From NCBI RefSeq assembly GCF_950295315.1, contig NC_080176.1:33197006-33261005 (forward strand): 64,000 nucleotides of DNA, in the 5' to 3' direction. This document shows, one piece after another, positions 53,142-63,558 of this stretch. The stretch is from Erinaceus europaeus (Eukaryota > Chordata > Mammalia > Eulipotyphla > Erinaceidae). The translations under genes and the position numbers were made by a program. A model generated the notes under the pieces. It did not search any database. It had not been told where the DNA came from and saw only the letters and a program-made list of their open reading frames with translations. Within the stretch, counting starts at the first letter, position 1, and the number at the start of each line of letters is the position of its first letter.

Positions 53142-54193
53142 AAGTATAAACCTATGGGACTACATCAAATGAAAAAGCTTCTGCACAGCAAAAACAAACA
53201 AACAAAAAACCCTACCTAAACAAAGAGACCCGTCACAGAATGGGAGAAGATCTTTATATACCATACATCAGACAAGAGTTTAAAAACCAAAAGATATAAA
53301 GAGCTTACCAAACTCAACCACAAGAAAACAAATAACCCCATCCAAAAATAGGGGGAGGACATGGACAGAATATTCACCACAGAAGAGATCCAAAAGAGAT
53401 CCACATGAAAAAATGCTCCAAGTCTTTGGTTGTCAGAGAAATGCAAATAAAGACAACCATGAGATATCACTTCACTCCTGTGATAAAGTCATACATCAGA
53501 AAAGGTAGCAGCAAGAAATGCTGTAGAGGTTGTGGGGTCAAAGGAACCCTCCTACACTGCTGGTGGGAATGTAAATTGGTCCAACCTCTGTGGAGAACAG
53601 TTTGGAGAACTCTCAAAAGGCTAGAAATGGGCCTACCCTATGATCCTGCAATTCCTCTCCTGGAGATATATCCTGAGGAACCCAACACACCTATACAAAA
53701 AGATATGTGTATATCTATGTTCTTAGCAGCATAATTTATAATAGCCAAAACCTGGAAGCAACCCAGGTGTCCAACAACAGATGAGTGGCTGAGCAAGTTG
53801 TGGTATATATACACAATAGAATACTATTCAGCTATTAAAAATGGTGATTTCACCATTTTCAGCCCATCCTGGATGAAGCCTGAAGAAATCATGTTAAGTG
53901 AAATAAGTCAGAAACAGAAGGATGAATATGGGATGATCTCACTCTCAGGCAGAAGTTTAAAAACAAGATCAGAAGAAAAAACACAAGTAGAACCTGAACT
54001 GGAGTTGGTATATTTCACCAAATTAAAAAAACCGGGATGGGTGGGGAGGAGATTACAGGTCCAAAAAAGATGTCAAAGGACCTAATTGGGATTATATTGT
54101 TATGCAGAAAACAGAAATATTATGCATGTACAAACTATTGTATTTATTGTCAAATATAAAACATTAATCCCCCAATAAAGAAATTTTTTAAAA

Positions 54194-54312
54194 AAGAATA
54201 GGAAAGTTATCAGGGGAAGGAATGGGATACAGAGTTCTGGTGGTGGGAATTGTGTGAAATTATACCTATCTTATCTTATGCTCTTGTTAATATTTCCATT
54301 TTATAAATAAAT
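54194..54312 (+). mobile_element. L1 3'UTR type L, right part of the split copy
   Basis: AAGAATAGGAAAGTTATCAG, GGAATGGGATACAGAG, GGAATTGTGTGAAATTATAC and a CATTTTATAAATAAATTTTT tail. It completes the copy begun at 51745. Confidence 0.85.
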
Positions 54313-54373
54313 TTTTAAAATAAACATAAATAAATAAATAAATAAAACTAAACTATTTAAAAAAAGGATCATT

Positions 54374-54595
54374 AGGGGCCAAGTGGTGGTATACCTGGTT
54401 TTGCAGACGTGTCAAAATGTGCAAGGACATAGGTTCAAGCCCCTGATCCCCACCTACAAGGGAAAGCTTCACAAGTGGTAAAGCAGTGCTGCAGGTATCT
54501 CTCTATATCTCCTCCTCTCTGTCTCTCCCTGCCTCTCAATTTCTGGCTGTCTCTATCCAATAAATAAATAAGAATAATAAAAATAAAGAGTTAAA
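54374..54595 (+). mobile_element. SINE type B
   Basis: GGGGCCAAGTGGTGGTATAC, ATGTGCAAGGACATAGGTTC, AAGCTTCACAAGTGGTAAAG, TTTCTGGCTGTCTCTATCC and AATAAATAAATAAG. Confidence 0.85.
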
Positions 54596-54859
54596 ATTTA
54601 AAAAATTAATAAGATCAGCAAACTTCAGCAAAGTTACTCAAAAAATAGGTCTAGCATAGTTGGCTATCAACAGAAACAATAATAACAACAATGAGTAGGT
54701 TAATGCAAAAGTAGGTATTTTCTAGTTATATGATATAATTAACATATAGCAGTATAACTAACATAGCTAAAGGTGTACAACATGTTGATTTGCCGTAGTT
54801 AGCTAACATCTCCATTATATCACATAATTATCATCTCGTGTGTGTTGAGAACCTCTAGA

Positions 54860-55035
54860 ACCTGGTTGAGCACACATATTACAATGCACAAAGACTGGAG
54901 TTCAAACTCCTGGTCCCCACCAGCAGGGGGGAAGCTTCACAAGTGGTGAAGCAGGGATGCAAATGTCTCTCTGTCTCTCTCCCACACTACCTCCCCCTTC
55001 CCTCTCGATTTCTCTCTTACTCTAACCAAATTAAC
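54860..55035 (+). mobile_element. SINE type B, head truncated
   Basis: CCTGGTTGAGCACACATATT, GGAGTTCAAACTCCTGGTCC, GGGGGGAAGCTTCACAAGTG and GTGAAGCAGGGATGCAAATG. It ends in a (TA)n tract. Confidence 0.8.
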
Positions 55036-55071
55036 ATATATATGTATGTATATATATATATATATATATAT
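55036..55071. repeat. (TA)n microsatellite
   Basis: ATATATATGTATGTATATAT and further TA units at the end of a SINE. Confidence 0.9.
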
Positions 55072-56415
55072 GACATCTAAGACCTACTATCAGCAACTTT
55101 CATATATAATATAGTTATATATATAATATAGTTACCAATATATCAGTATTGTAAACTCTAATCATCTATTAGATTCTCAAAATATATCCACTAAAACTGA
55201 GGTGTTTTAGCAGACTTTCTTAAATAAATATTTCCTAGATAAAACTTAAAATTTAAATGAAATGCACACTATCTTAAAAGTAACAAAAATGAAAAGTTTT
55301 TATTTTTAAAATGAGTATAGCAAAAAAAAATAATAGTGACAATGTAAAGCTCTCATTGCTTTAAAAAGGAAGATTAAACTGTGAAAAATAAAATAAGTCT
55401 TGAATGGTAACTTCTTCAAAAATAACAAAATAGATTATGAAAATATAAAAGGAAAATAATGAAGAAATTAAAAACATAAATTGTTAGAGCTGGTTTTCTA
55501 AATCAAAAGCAATAAAGGAGACAAATCTCTGACAAGTTTATTAAAACAAGTAGAGAATGCATAAATAAATACATTCAAATATATGAGAATTCCATGTTCA
55601 ACTACACTAATAAATTGAAAATATGGCTTAAATTAGTGATTTTTCTCTCAAAAAAAAAAATTTGATTGTATTGAAAATATGGTCATAACATTTTGTTACA
55701 TAGTCATTTAAAGGTCTGGTTCTAGGTTGGATGTATTCCCATGTTTTATTCTAATGTCTATGATAACTAGATAAAGACACAGATTCAAATGGAACAAAAA
55801 TGTCATTGGCAGTATTTACTAAATTACAATATTCATTTTCAATTCTACCAGACAAACTTGCCAAGATTTTTGCTGATATTTGGCTGGTAAAGTTTCATCT
55901 TCCCACTATTACCTGACCAAGAAAAAGTGGATGCATTTTCATATTTTTTAACAAATCAGTCTAAAGCACACATGATCTCTTCATTTTGAAGACTCAAATA
56001 GTTGACAACATTCTGTTTTTAGATTTCTTGACTTCATAGATGTGAAGCTTATAGACTCACATCACTTTTTTAGCAACAAAATCATATCATGGTTGAACCA
56101 TTTCCCTAACAATCATTTAAAAAAATACTTTCTGTAGCAGTCTCCTCTAAAAAGCAGTGATTTCCTCAACTTTTGTTAAGATATCATCCCCAAATATGCA
56201 CAGCAGATATCCTGCCATCGCAGGAAAGAGAGGCAAATGTGGATCATTTCCCTGTTAATGACAGGTACATGTAAGACTCTTCTGTGCACTTGACACCTCT
56301 CTTAAGAACTCTGGTCTTCAACAGGCCACATGCTTACATGGGGTTTAAAAGCCATTGGAAATTATTTCAAAGGTTTAGTTATTAGAGTAAATACAGATGT
56401 ACATTGTAAGGAATC

Positions 56416-56454
<39 letters not shown>

Positions 56455-56995
56455 AGCTTGTATTAACTACATTTTGGTCCAATGTGATGGGCTTGTCAGT
56501 GTTTTAAGTGATAAAAGGCTGATGAAGGTCTCCTTGGAGAGCACAAGAAATGACAACTCAGTCGCTGTCCTGAAGTGCACTTGGACTTGAGTAATAAGCA
56601 CTATCCAAAATCCAGGGCTTTCTGGCAGGCATCTTTTCAAGCCTCTTGCCTGTTATCTGTACATTAGACCAATTAAAGCAAGTTAATATGATTTGTAAGC
56701 CCCCTTAGATGAACACCTGTGTTCCAAGGCACAGGAATAAAGGGAATGAGCTAGGCCCAACTTTCAAATATCTCCAGAAGGCCACTGTCCCTGAATACAT
56801 GACAGTTGTCACAGTGGACTGGCAGCATGTGGGTAATGAGGGCATCTCTACAGAGAACGCTAGTCACGTGTGTATGTCCCCTCCTGAAAACCACAGTTAT
56901 TAAAATGAGAAAAAAATATATGATGCCCATTACTTCTACTATTTAATCACTATCCTAGACATTTTGCTTACTGCAATAAGTAAGACATGAAGAGA
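55072..56995. other. CALN1 intron, 1.9 kb AT-rich, no gene seen
   Basis: No recognised repeat except (GT)17 at 56418-56452. Frames around it are not coding. Confidence 0.5.
56418..56452. repeat. (GT)17 microsatellite
   Basis: Uninterrupted GT from 56418 to 56452. Confidence 0.95.
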
Positions 56996-57008
56996 AATAA
57001 CTATGGTA

Positions 57009-57269
57009 GGGAGTCGGACGGTAGCACAGCGGGTAAAGCGCACGTGGCCAGCATTAAGGATCCTGGTTCGAGCCCCTGTCTCCCCACCTGCAGAGGAGTT
57101 GCTTCACAAGCAGTGAAGCAGGTCTGCAGGTTTCTGTCTTTCTCTCCCCGTCTTCCCCTCCTCTCTCCATTTCTGTCCTATCCAATGACGACGACATCAA
57201 TAACTACAACAATAAAACAAGGGCAACAAAAAGGAATAAATATTTTTTAAAAAAGAATGAAAAAAAGAG
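57009..57269 (+). mobile_element. SINE type A
   Basis: GGGAGTCGGACGGTAGCACA, GATCCTGGTTCGAGCCCCTG, ATCCAATGACGACGACATC and CAATAAAACAAGGGC. Duplications ACTATGGTA lie at 57000-57008 and 57270-57278. A short deletion joins GTGGC to CAGCATTAAGG. Confidence 0.92.
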
Positions 57270-57278
57270 ACTATGGTA

Positions 57279-58226
57279 AAAGAGTAGACCAAGGGGGGGG
57301 GGGGAAGTCAATCAAAAACCTACAGTGAAATATTTGTAAATATTTAACTTATCTTTCATAAAGTGCATTCAAAGTTGAAACTTAAGTAATGAAATTACTA
57401 AGGGAAAGATTAATAATCATGCCAACTTAAAAATGTAAAAATCTGAACAGTATAAACAGCATAAGTACAATTAATAAACAAAAAATACAAAAAGAACATG
57501 CACAGACAATTCACACAACTGGCAAGACAAAAACAACCAAGTATATGAATATAATAGCTGCTCTCATGAGTAACCAAACAAATACAATTTTAAAATGATG
57601 CTGTTATCTGCTTTTTCAATGTGGGAAGGTTTTATTTGTTTTTGTTTTGAACATTTTAGTGAGGAAGTAATAGGACTAACAGAAGACAATTTGGAGATTA
57701 TACTGTTAAAATCTAAAAAGAAAAAAAATGGTTCTCAACCCTCAACCTAACCACTAACCCTAATGTTTGAATTTTTGAACTCATTTTTGAACTCAATTCT
57801 GAAGGATGGCCAAGGAAAGTAAGCTGCTGAGCAAAAGCCCTTCCTCCACTGTGCGGGAGTGACCTGCTCACCTCCTCAAACCCTCCTTGCCAACTGGTCC
57901 CACATTTCCAAAGCTGTGCAGCCATTTCTCTCATACAGGGGATAGTGTTGAGAGGAAAACTACCTCTTACTGGCATATTTCCTTCATAAAAGTTAGAAAT
58001 GCTGATGGCCAAATGAGGATCAAGAACACCAGAGAAAGACCACTAACCAAAGCACAGGCCAGGAAAGGTAACCCCAGAGGAAATCTAGGTGAGTCAGAGA
58101 AGAGAAGATACCCTTGGATAATTTAATGAAACATTTCAAGGAGTACTGAGAGGCTGCTTCAAAAAAATAAAAATAGAAAAGAGCAGTCTGAGATCTAAAT
58201 TTCAGGGAAGTTATAATTCTGATTAG
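57279..58226. other. CALN1 intron, no gene seen
   Basis: Unique sequence, with a G10 run at 57295-57304. Confidence 0.5.
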
Positions 58227-58240
58227 AAAAACAAATCAGG

Positions 58241-58446
58241 TGGTGGTGCACCTGGTTGAGAGCACATGTTACAAAGTGCAAGAACCCGGGTTCAAGCCCC
58301 CTGAAGGGGGAAAGCTGTTCAAGTGGTAAAGCAATGCTACAGGTGTCTCTCTGTTTCTCTCTCTCTCTAACCCCTTCTCCCCTCTTAATTTCTAACTGTC
58401 TCTATCCAATAAATAAAGATAATTTTAAAAATTTTAAAAATAAAGG
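58241..58446 (+). mobile_element. SINE type B
   Basis: TGGTGGTGCACCTGGTTGAG, AACCCGGGTTCAAGCCCCCT and CTATCCAATAAATAAAGATA. Duplications AAAACAAATCAGG flank it (58228-58240 and 58447-58459). Confidence 0.9.
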
Positions 58447-58459
58447 AAAACAAATCAGG

Positions 58460-58625
58460 AGCTGGATGGTTGCACAAGGTTCAAGGCCCTGATCCCCATC
58501 TGTGGCAGGGGCAGCTTCACAAATGGTGAAGCAGTGTTACAGGTATCTCTCTTGCCTCTATCTCCTCCTCCCCTTCCATTATCTCTCTAGCCTTTTATAT
58601 TAAAATAATAATAATAATAAAACTT
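58460..58625 (+). mobile_element. SINE type B, shortened head, adjacent to previous
   Basis: GCTGGATGGTTGCACAAGGT, CAAGGCCCTGATCCCCATCT, GCAGCTTCACAAATGGTGAA, TATCTCCTCCTCCCC and an (ATA)n tail. It starts right at the second duplication of the neighbouring SINE. Confidence 0.75.
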
Positions 58626-59069
58626 AAAGAATTTTTAAAAAGAAAAACATATCAATAGTAGGACCACAAATATAAAAATTGAAATAGAAAATATGGGAAA
58701 ATTTCATTAACCAGCAAGAAAGATTAATGCAGAAGGGTCATGCCTATCTACTACACATTTCAGAATGAGAGAGCAAAAGACATGGAGAAGTAACAGAAAA
58801 AAGAAAAAAAAAAATCCAAAGCAGATTATATGAGGCTTCAGAGTGAAAAGCCTTGCCAAATATCAAGAACCTGATTAATAGTCTAAAATCATATAAAGGT
58901 AGCACTGACAGCTTTCAGAGGAAAGAACAAAATCTCTAATGAGAATACTTCCATGAAACACACTAGCAACACTAGTCACCCAGTAAGATTGGAGCCAGTT
59001 AACTTACAAGGAATGACTTGCTCATAAGAAACTTAATTTACATCCAATCAAAATCCAATTGAGACAGAG
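58626..59069. other. CALN1 intron, no gene seen
   Basis: Unique AT-rich sequence. Confidence 0.5.
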
Positions 59070-59808
59070 GGTTAGAAAATTAAGAGTTGGGCTCTCCCTG
59101 ATCAACTAGGAATACCAAAGGAGACCACCTGGGATGGAAACAAGACAGGACTAGAACGACTTCAGAAATCCACCAAATCACCGGTGAATGCAAACACATG
59201 TGGCTGGTGGAGAGAGAGAAGCCTAGGGAGAGATTAAGTGGCTGGTAACATTCCAGCAGTTTATCAGTTGAGACACCACCTCCAGTCTGTTTCACCAACA
59301 AGGGGAGAGCTGAAGGGAGGAGAGGACTCACCTGAGACTCATCAAGTGCAACTCTGAGTCTCCATTGCTACTGCCCTCAGAATCTGGAGCAGAGGCAGGG
59401 AAGCCCTGTGCTGACACTGGGGGACAGAGAACTAACCAGAAAACTCAGGAGAAGCTCTATACCTCAGTGGCATAGCGGTGAAGCTATGAAAGTCTCTTTG
59501 CATAACCACTCAATTATTTCTGCCCCACCCTGCTTTATCTCTTGGTCAGGAGTCAGTGATTAAGCTAAGAAGCCTACTTATATATTGGAATCCCTCAGGC
59601 TCCCACAGCCTACAGTCAAGAAAAAGAACAAAAGAAGCTTTTAAGCCACTGAGCTCCAACTCAGGGATTAAAATACTATTGAAATAACTATTAACTTCCA
59701 CAACTGTGAACCCTTTCATTACCTTACTTAGACATAAGTCAATCCAGGTAATAGTGATAAGTAATTTGAAAAGTACTGAGAGAGGGACCTCATAACATAA
59801 TATATAAA

Positions 59809-61043
59809 ATGGTTAAACCAACAAGAAGAAATATTGGAGAAATCAACCAGGACAAGAGTCCAGCTAAAAGCCCCCCAAAGGGTGAAGCACAAAATAATGT
59901 CAACACCCAAATACTAGTTAAGGAAATAATCACAGGAGTGAGTAAAGAGTTTGAAAGAATTGTCATCAGAAATGCAGAAACAACAAATGAGACTCTGGAA
60001 GAAAACACTAATTATCTCAAGGTTATTAAAGAACTGAAAGCTGAAGTAGCTGAGCTAAGAACACAACTAGCTGAACAAGCTAACAGTATCAGAACAGGGT
60101 AACAAAAGAGATGAACTCCAGAAACAGTAGAGGGGAGAGAGAATAGAATCTTTGAGGCTGAAGAAAGAATTAGCAAGATCAAGGATGAATTAGAAACAAC
60201 CAAAAAGGAAGTAAGAGATCTCAAAAAGAGATTAAGAGAGACTGAAAACAACAACAGAGACATATGGGATGACTTCAAAAGAAACAATACATGCATTATT
60301 GGCTTACCACAAGAAGAAAGAGAGGGAGAGAAAGAAAGCATTCTTCAGGCCATAATAGCTGAAAACCTCTCTAGTCTAGAAAACATCAAAGACATAAAGG
60401 TTCAAGAAGCCTAGAGGGTCCCAAACAGAATTAACTCAGACTTAAAGACACCAAGACACATCATATTTAGAATGAAAAGGAATAAGGATAAAGAAAGGAT
60501 CCTGGGGAGTCGGGCGGTTAAGCAGCGGGTTAAGCGCAGATGGTGCAAAGCTCAAGAACCAGCCTAAGGATCCCGGTTCAAGCCCCGGCTCCCCACCTGC
60601 AGGGGAGTCACTTCACGAGTGGTGGAGCAGGTCTATCTTTCTCTCCCCTTGTCTTCCCCTTCTCTCTCCATTTCTCTCTGTCCTATGAAACAACAATGAC
60701 ATCATTCATAACTACAATGATAAAACAACAAGAGCAATAAAAGGGAATAAATAAAATTAAATATTAAAAAAAGAAAAGATCCTGAAGGTTGCAAGAGAAA
60801 AACAAAGAGTCACCTACAGAGGAAAACCCATAAGATTAGCAGCAGACTTCTCCACACAAACACTACAGGCCAGAAGAGAATGGAAAGATATCTATCAAGT
60901 ACTCAATGAGAAAGGCTTTCAACCAAGAATACTGTATCCTGCTAGACTGTCATTCAGACTAGATGGAGGCACAAAAACTTTCTCAGACAAGGAATCAACT
61001 ATCACCAAGCCTTCCCTGAAAGAAGTTCTGAAAGGTCTCCTAT
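59809..61043 (+). pseudogene. L1 ORF1 (element 3), broken by stops and a SINE
   Basis: ATG at 59809 (ATGGTTAAACC) starts 97 open codons: basic N-terminus (MVKPTRRNIGEINQDKSPAK), VSKEFERIVIRNAETTNETL and coiled coil (YLKVIKELKAEVAELRTQLA). A stop in AGGGTAACAAAAG follows. Further coiled coil (RRLRETENNNRDIWDD-like) and RRM sequence continue in other frames. A SINE cuts it at 60505. The C-terminal domain resumes at 60785 (RVTYRGKPIRLAADFSTQTL-like, REWKDIY-like, YPARLSFRLDG-like) and ends at GGTCTCCTATAA near 61043. It comes from a different L1 lineage from ORF1 at 62597. Confidence 0.85.
60505..60772 (+). mobile_element. SINE type A inside L1 ORF1
   Basis: GGGAGTCGGGCGGTTAAGCA head with a small deletion of TAGCG, CGGTTCAAGCCCCGGCTCCC and AACAAGAGCAATAAAAGGG. 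Duplications GAAAGGATCCTG (60493-60504) and GAAAAGATCCTG (60773-60784). Confidence 0.92.
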
Positions 61044-61299
61044 AAACAGTCAGACCACCATAAATAGGCTATCAGAACACTCTAAAAATCTACAAGAATG
61101 GAGTTAAAATATCTTCTATCTTTGATATCAATAAATGTCAGTGGCCTGAATTCACCTACTAAAAGACACAGAGTAGGAAGATGTGTGTAGTTGTACCCCT
61201 CTTATCCTGTGGTTTTTGTCAGTGTTTCTTTTTTATAAATAAATATTTTTTTAAAATCTCAAGAACAGTAAAATGGTGCTGTGGGCTGAGGCAGAGGGG

Positions 61300-61310
61300 A
61301 AGATGGCGGA
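61300..61310 (+). promoter_or_regulatory. YY1-like site, first promoter unit
   Basis: AAGATGGCGGA matches the YY1 core (AAGATGGCGG) that fixes transcription start at the 5' end of human L1. Followed by CTGAGAAGCTGCTAG, repeated 460 bp downstream. Confidence 0.65.
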
Positions 61311-61448
61311 CTGAGAAGCTGCTAGCAGCGTGTGCTCTGATCACATCTGGAAATGGTAGGATTTTCTGCCTTTAGCAGGCCAATCAATAATTATAGTCAC
61401 CAGAGAGGTGACTATAATTTAATTTGGGTTAAGAATTAGAGTAAAGGT

Positions 61449-61660
61449 GGCACAGACTAGCGGGTGGGCTGCGCCAGACTTCCCAGGCGGCGCCGGGCAA
61501 GGCGGGTGCACCGGGCATTGTCCTCCGCCCGGGAAGGCGGCTCCTCCGCCGGTTGCAGAGCGCTGCTGGGCGGCCGGCAGAGGACCCAGAGGGAGCACTA
61601 TAGCTTGGGGGCTTTCTCTTGGGAGTCTCCAGGGACCACCGCAACCCTGAGGGCGGATCC
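61449..61660 (+). promoter_or_regulatory. CpG-rich segment of the L1 5'UTR
   Basis: A GC-rich stretch with roughly 18 CpGs (for example GGCGGCGCCGGGCAAGGCGG). It is the only clearly CpG-dense stretch noticed in the window, and lies between the two promoter units. Confidence 0.75.
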
Positions 61661-61759
61661 AAAGACTTAAAAGTATAGCTCTCATTGGATCAAAGGACTT
61701 GGAGCTAGTTTTCATTTTCGAGAAATCCTTTAAAAAAGTCTGGAGGAGGGGGTTCCCGG

Positions 61760-61770
61760 AAGATGGCGGA
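61760..61770 (+). promoter_or_regulatory. YY1-like site, second promoter unit
   Basis: AAGATGGCGGA again, followed by CTGAGAAGCTGCTAGC, TTTTCTGCCTTTAGCAGGCC and TTAATTTGGGTTAAGAATTA as in the first unit. Confidence 0.65.
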
Positions 61771-62596
61771 CTGAGAAGCTGCTAGCCGCTGAGCTCTGAA
61801 CACATCCCCTGGAAACAAAAGGATTTTCTGCCTTTAGCAGGCCAGCCAATAAGGTGTCATAGCGGTGACAAGGAGATGACTATAACTTAATTTGGGTTAA
61901 GAATTAGAGTAGGGGAAAAAATTCTTTTTTCTTCCTTTTAATTTTCAAGCACACCTCCTCCTCACCCCCCACCCCCCACCACAAGCAATCCCTGGGGACC
62001 AGCTCCTAGCAGGAAGGATACCCCACACCACCAAACAGGGTGCTTTTTTGAATTCACTGATACACATTTGGGAAGTTCCTTGCACTGCTCTTTAATTACA
62101 ACTCTTTTTCTTATCTTCTCCCTTTTCTCTCTCTTGTCTCTCTCTCTCTTTTTTTTTTCTTTTTTTTTAATCTTGTCATACACTTCTTCCTTCTTCTTTG
62201 CCTTTCTGAATTTTTGAATTACTTTGGGGAAGAAATCTGATGCAGAGTGGACTCTCTATGTGTGTATCTCTGCTCTAGTTCCCTTTCCCCTCTTGTTACC
62301 CCTAGAATATACGGTGGATAGTAGATTTGCATAACTGTCTATTCTTGCTATCCTCTCTTTTCACTTTCTTCACTAAGATTTGGTTACTATTTTTTCATGG
62401 ACTGGATGAATTGTTTGGCTAACTGGTAACGATTAAACTACTTCAATACTTACTTCAGTTGCCACTGTAATTCCGGAGGTTGGTGAGTGCAATTGTCATA
62501 AAGGTATTTAGTACAGTGTTACTTGTACTCAAGACACAACAACTGAGGAACAAAGGAGCATAAAAAAAAAGAAGAAAGAAACACATAAATAAAAAA

Positions 62597-63498
62597 ATGG
62601 GTAGATCAAAAACAAATAAAACTGCTACTCCAATGAATGAAGACAAGAGCCCAGAAGAAACTACAAATCAGCCAGAAGTAACCATAGATAAGAAAAGTAT
62701 GTAAGCAATAATAAACTTATTAATCACAGAAATGAAAACAACATTGGAGGAAAGGAATGGCAGTATTAGGGAAACAACAGTTGAGACCCCCAAGGAAAAT
62801 ACTGATTATCTTGAGGCAATTAGAGAACTGAAAGCTGAAATAGCTGTAATGAAGAAAGAAGCTGAGGCAAGGGAAAGCAGACTAACAGAAGCAGAAAACA
62901 GAATTAGTCACACAGAGGATGAGTTAGAGAAAACAAAGAAAGAGGTGAAAGAGCTTAAAAAGAGATTGAGAGACACTGAAAACAACAACAGAGACATATG
63001 GGATGATCTCAAAAGAAGTAACATTCGTACAATTGGCCTGCCAGAGGAAGAAAGAGAGGAAGAAACATTCTAGAGGAAATAATACAAGAAAACTTCCCAG
63101 ACCTGAATAACAGAAAGGATATCAAGGTTCAAGAGGCCCAGAGAGTACCAAACAGAATCAACCCAGACCTGAAGACACCAAGACACATCATAGTCACAAT
63201 GAGAAGAAGTAAGGATAAAGAAAGGATCCTAAAGGCTGCAAGAGAGAAACAAAAAGTCACATACAAGGGAAAACCCATAAGTGCAGACTTCTCCACTCAA
63301 ACTCTAAAAGCCAGAAGGGAGTGGCAAGATATCTATCGAGCCCTGAATGAAAAAGGGCTTCAACCAAGGATAATATATCCTTCTAGACTTTCATTCAAAC
63401 TAGATGGAGGGATCAAAACCTTCTTAGATAAACAACAGTTAAAGGAGGAAACCATCACCAAGCCGGCCCTGAAAGAGGTACTAAAAGACCTCTTATAA
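62597..63498 (+). pseudogene. L1 ORF1, two lesions (element 4)
   Basis: ATG at 62597 (MGRSKTNKTATPMNEDKSPE). Codon 36 is TAA where elements 1 and 2 have CAA, a single-base nonsense change. A long coiled coil follows (YLEAIRELKAEIAVMKKEAE, LEKTKKEVKELKKRLRDTEN), then NNRDIWDDLKRSNIRTIGLP. A frameshift near 63063 ends the frame in EEREEETF; the correct reading resumes from 63067. The C-terminal part is intact to TAA at 63496: KDKERILKAAREKQKVTYKG, STQTLKARREWQDIYRALNE, PRIIYPSRLSFKLDGG. These are the conserved Arg-Arg-Glu-Trp and Tyr-Pro...Leu-Ser-Phe features of the ORF1p C-terminal domain. Only two changes separate it from an open frame. Confidence 0.92.
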
Positions 63499-63558
63499 AC
63501 AAGAACATCACTATAATACTTGCAATATATCAGAGCAAACAAATTCTTTTTTAGAACA

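Larger units (their letters stand above)
51854..53985 (+). pseudogene. L1 ORF2 C-terminal half (element 5)
   Basis: Readable order: [80 protein letters not shown], then a frameshift near 52430, the RPL41 insertion, and the Cys-rich segment [18 protein letters not shown] with [20 protein letters not shown], ending around KDEYGMISLSG. Several frame breaks and the insertion make it non-functional. It lacks endonuclease and RT catalytic parts. Confidence 0.9.
51846..54193 (+). mobile_element. L1 element 5, type S 3'UTR, 5'-truncated
   Basis: Starts within ORF2 just after the catalytic FADD region ([20 protein letters not shown]), continues through the C-terminus, and ends with the short 3'UTR (AACCTGAACTGGAGTTGGTA, CAAACTATTGTATTTATTGT, CCCCAATAAAG) and an A-rich tail. 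Split at 52705 by the RPL41 retrocopy. The near-repeats GAAAATTATCAGG (51846-51858) and GAAAGTTATCAGG (54202-54214) may be microhomology or a duplication. Confidence 0.92.
59070..61255 (+). mobile_element. L1 element 3: ORF1 kept, ORF2 almost wholly missing
   Basis: A probable 5'UTR (about 59070-59808, unlike those at 17588 and 61290) leads into ORF1. A SINE interrupts ORF1. After ORF1 the inter-ORF region and the first bases of ORF2 are present (TCAATAAATGTCAGTGGCCT, ACCTACTAAAAGACACAGAG). At about 61182 the sequence jumps to the last 75 bp of a type L 3'UTR (AGTTGTACCCCTCTTATCC, GTCAGTGTTTC) and an A-rich tail. Thus about 4 kb of ORF2 and 3'UTR is absent at one junction. Confidence 0.8.

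Noticed and set aside
18836..60772. tRNA genes at the heads of SINEs (A and B boxes present)
   Set aside because: The heads cannot fold as full tRNAs with intact anticodon arms and are followed by SINE bodies; they are tRNA-derived promoters, not tRNA genes.
61261..61330. CpG-rich start near 61300 as a CALN1 promoter
   Set aside because: It lies on the plus strand, opposite to CALN1, and continues directly into L1 5'UTR and ORF1.
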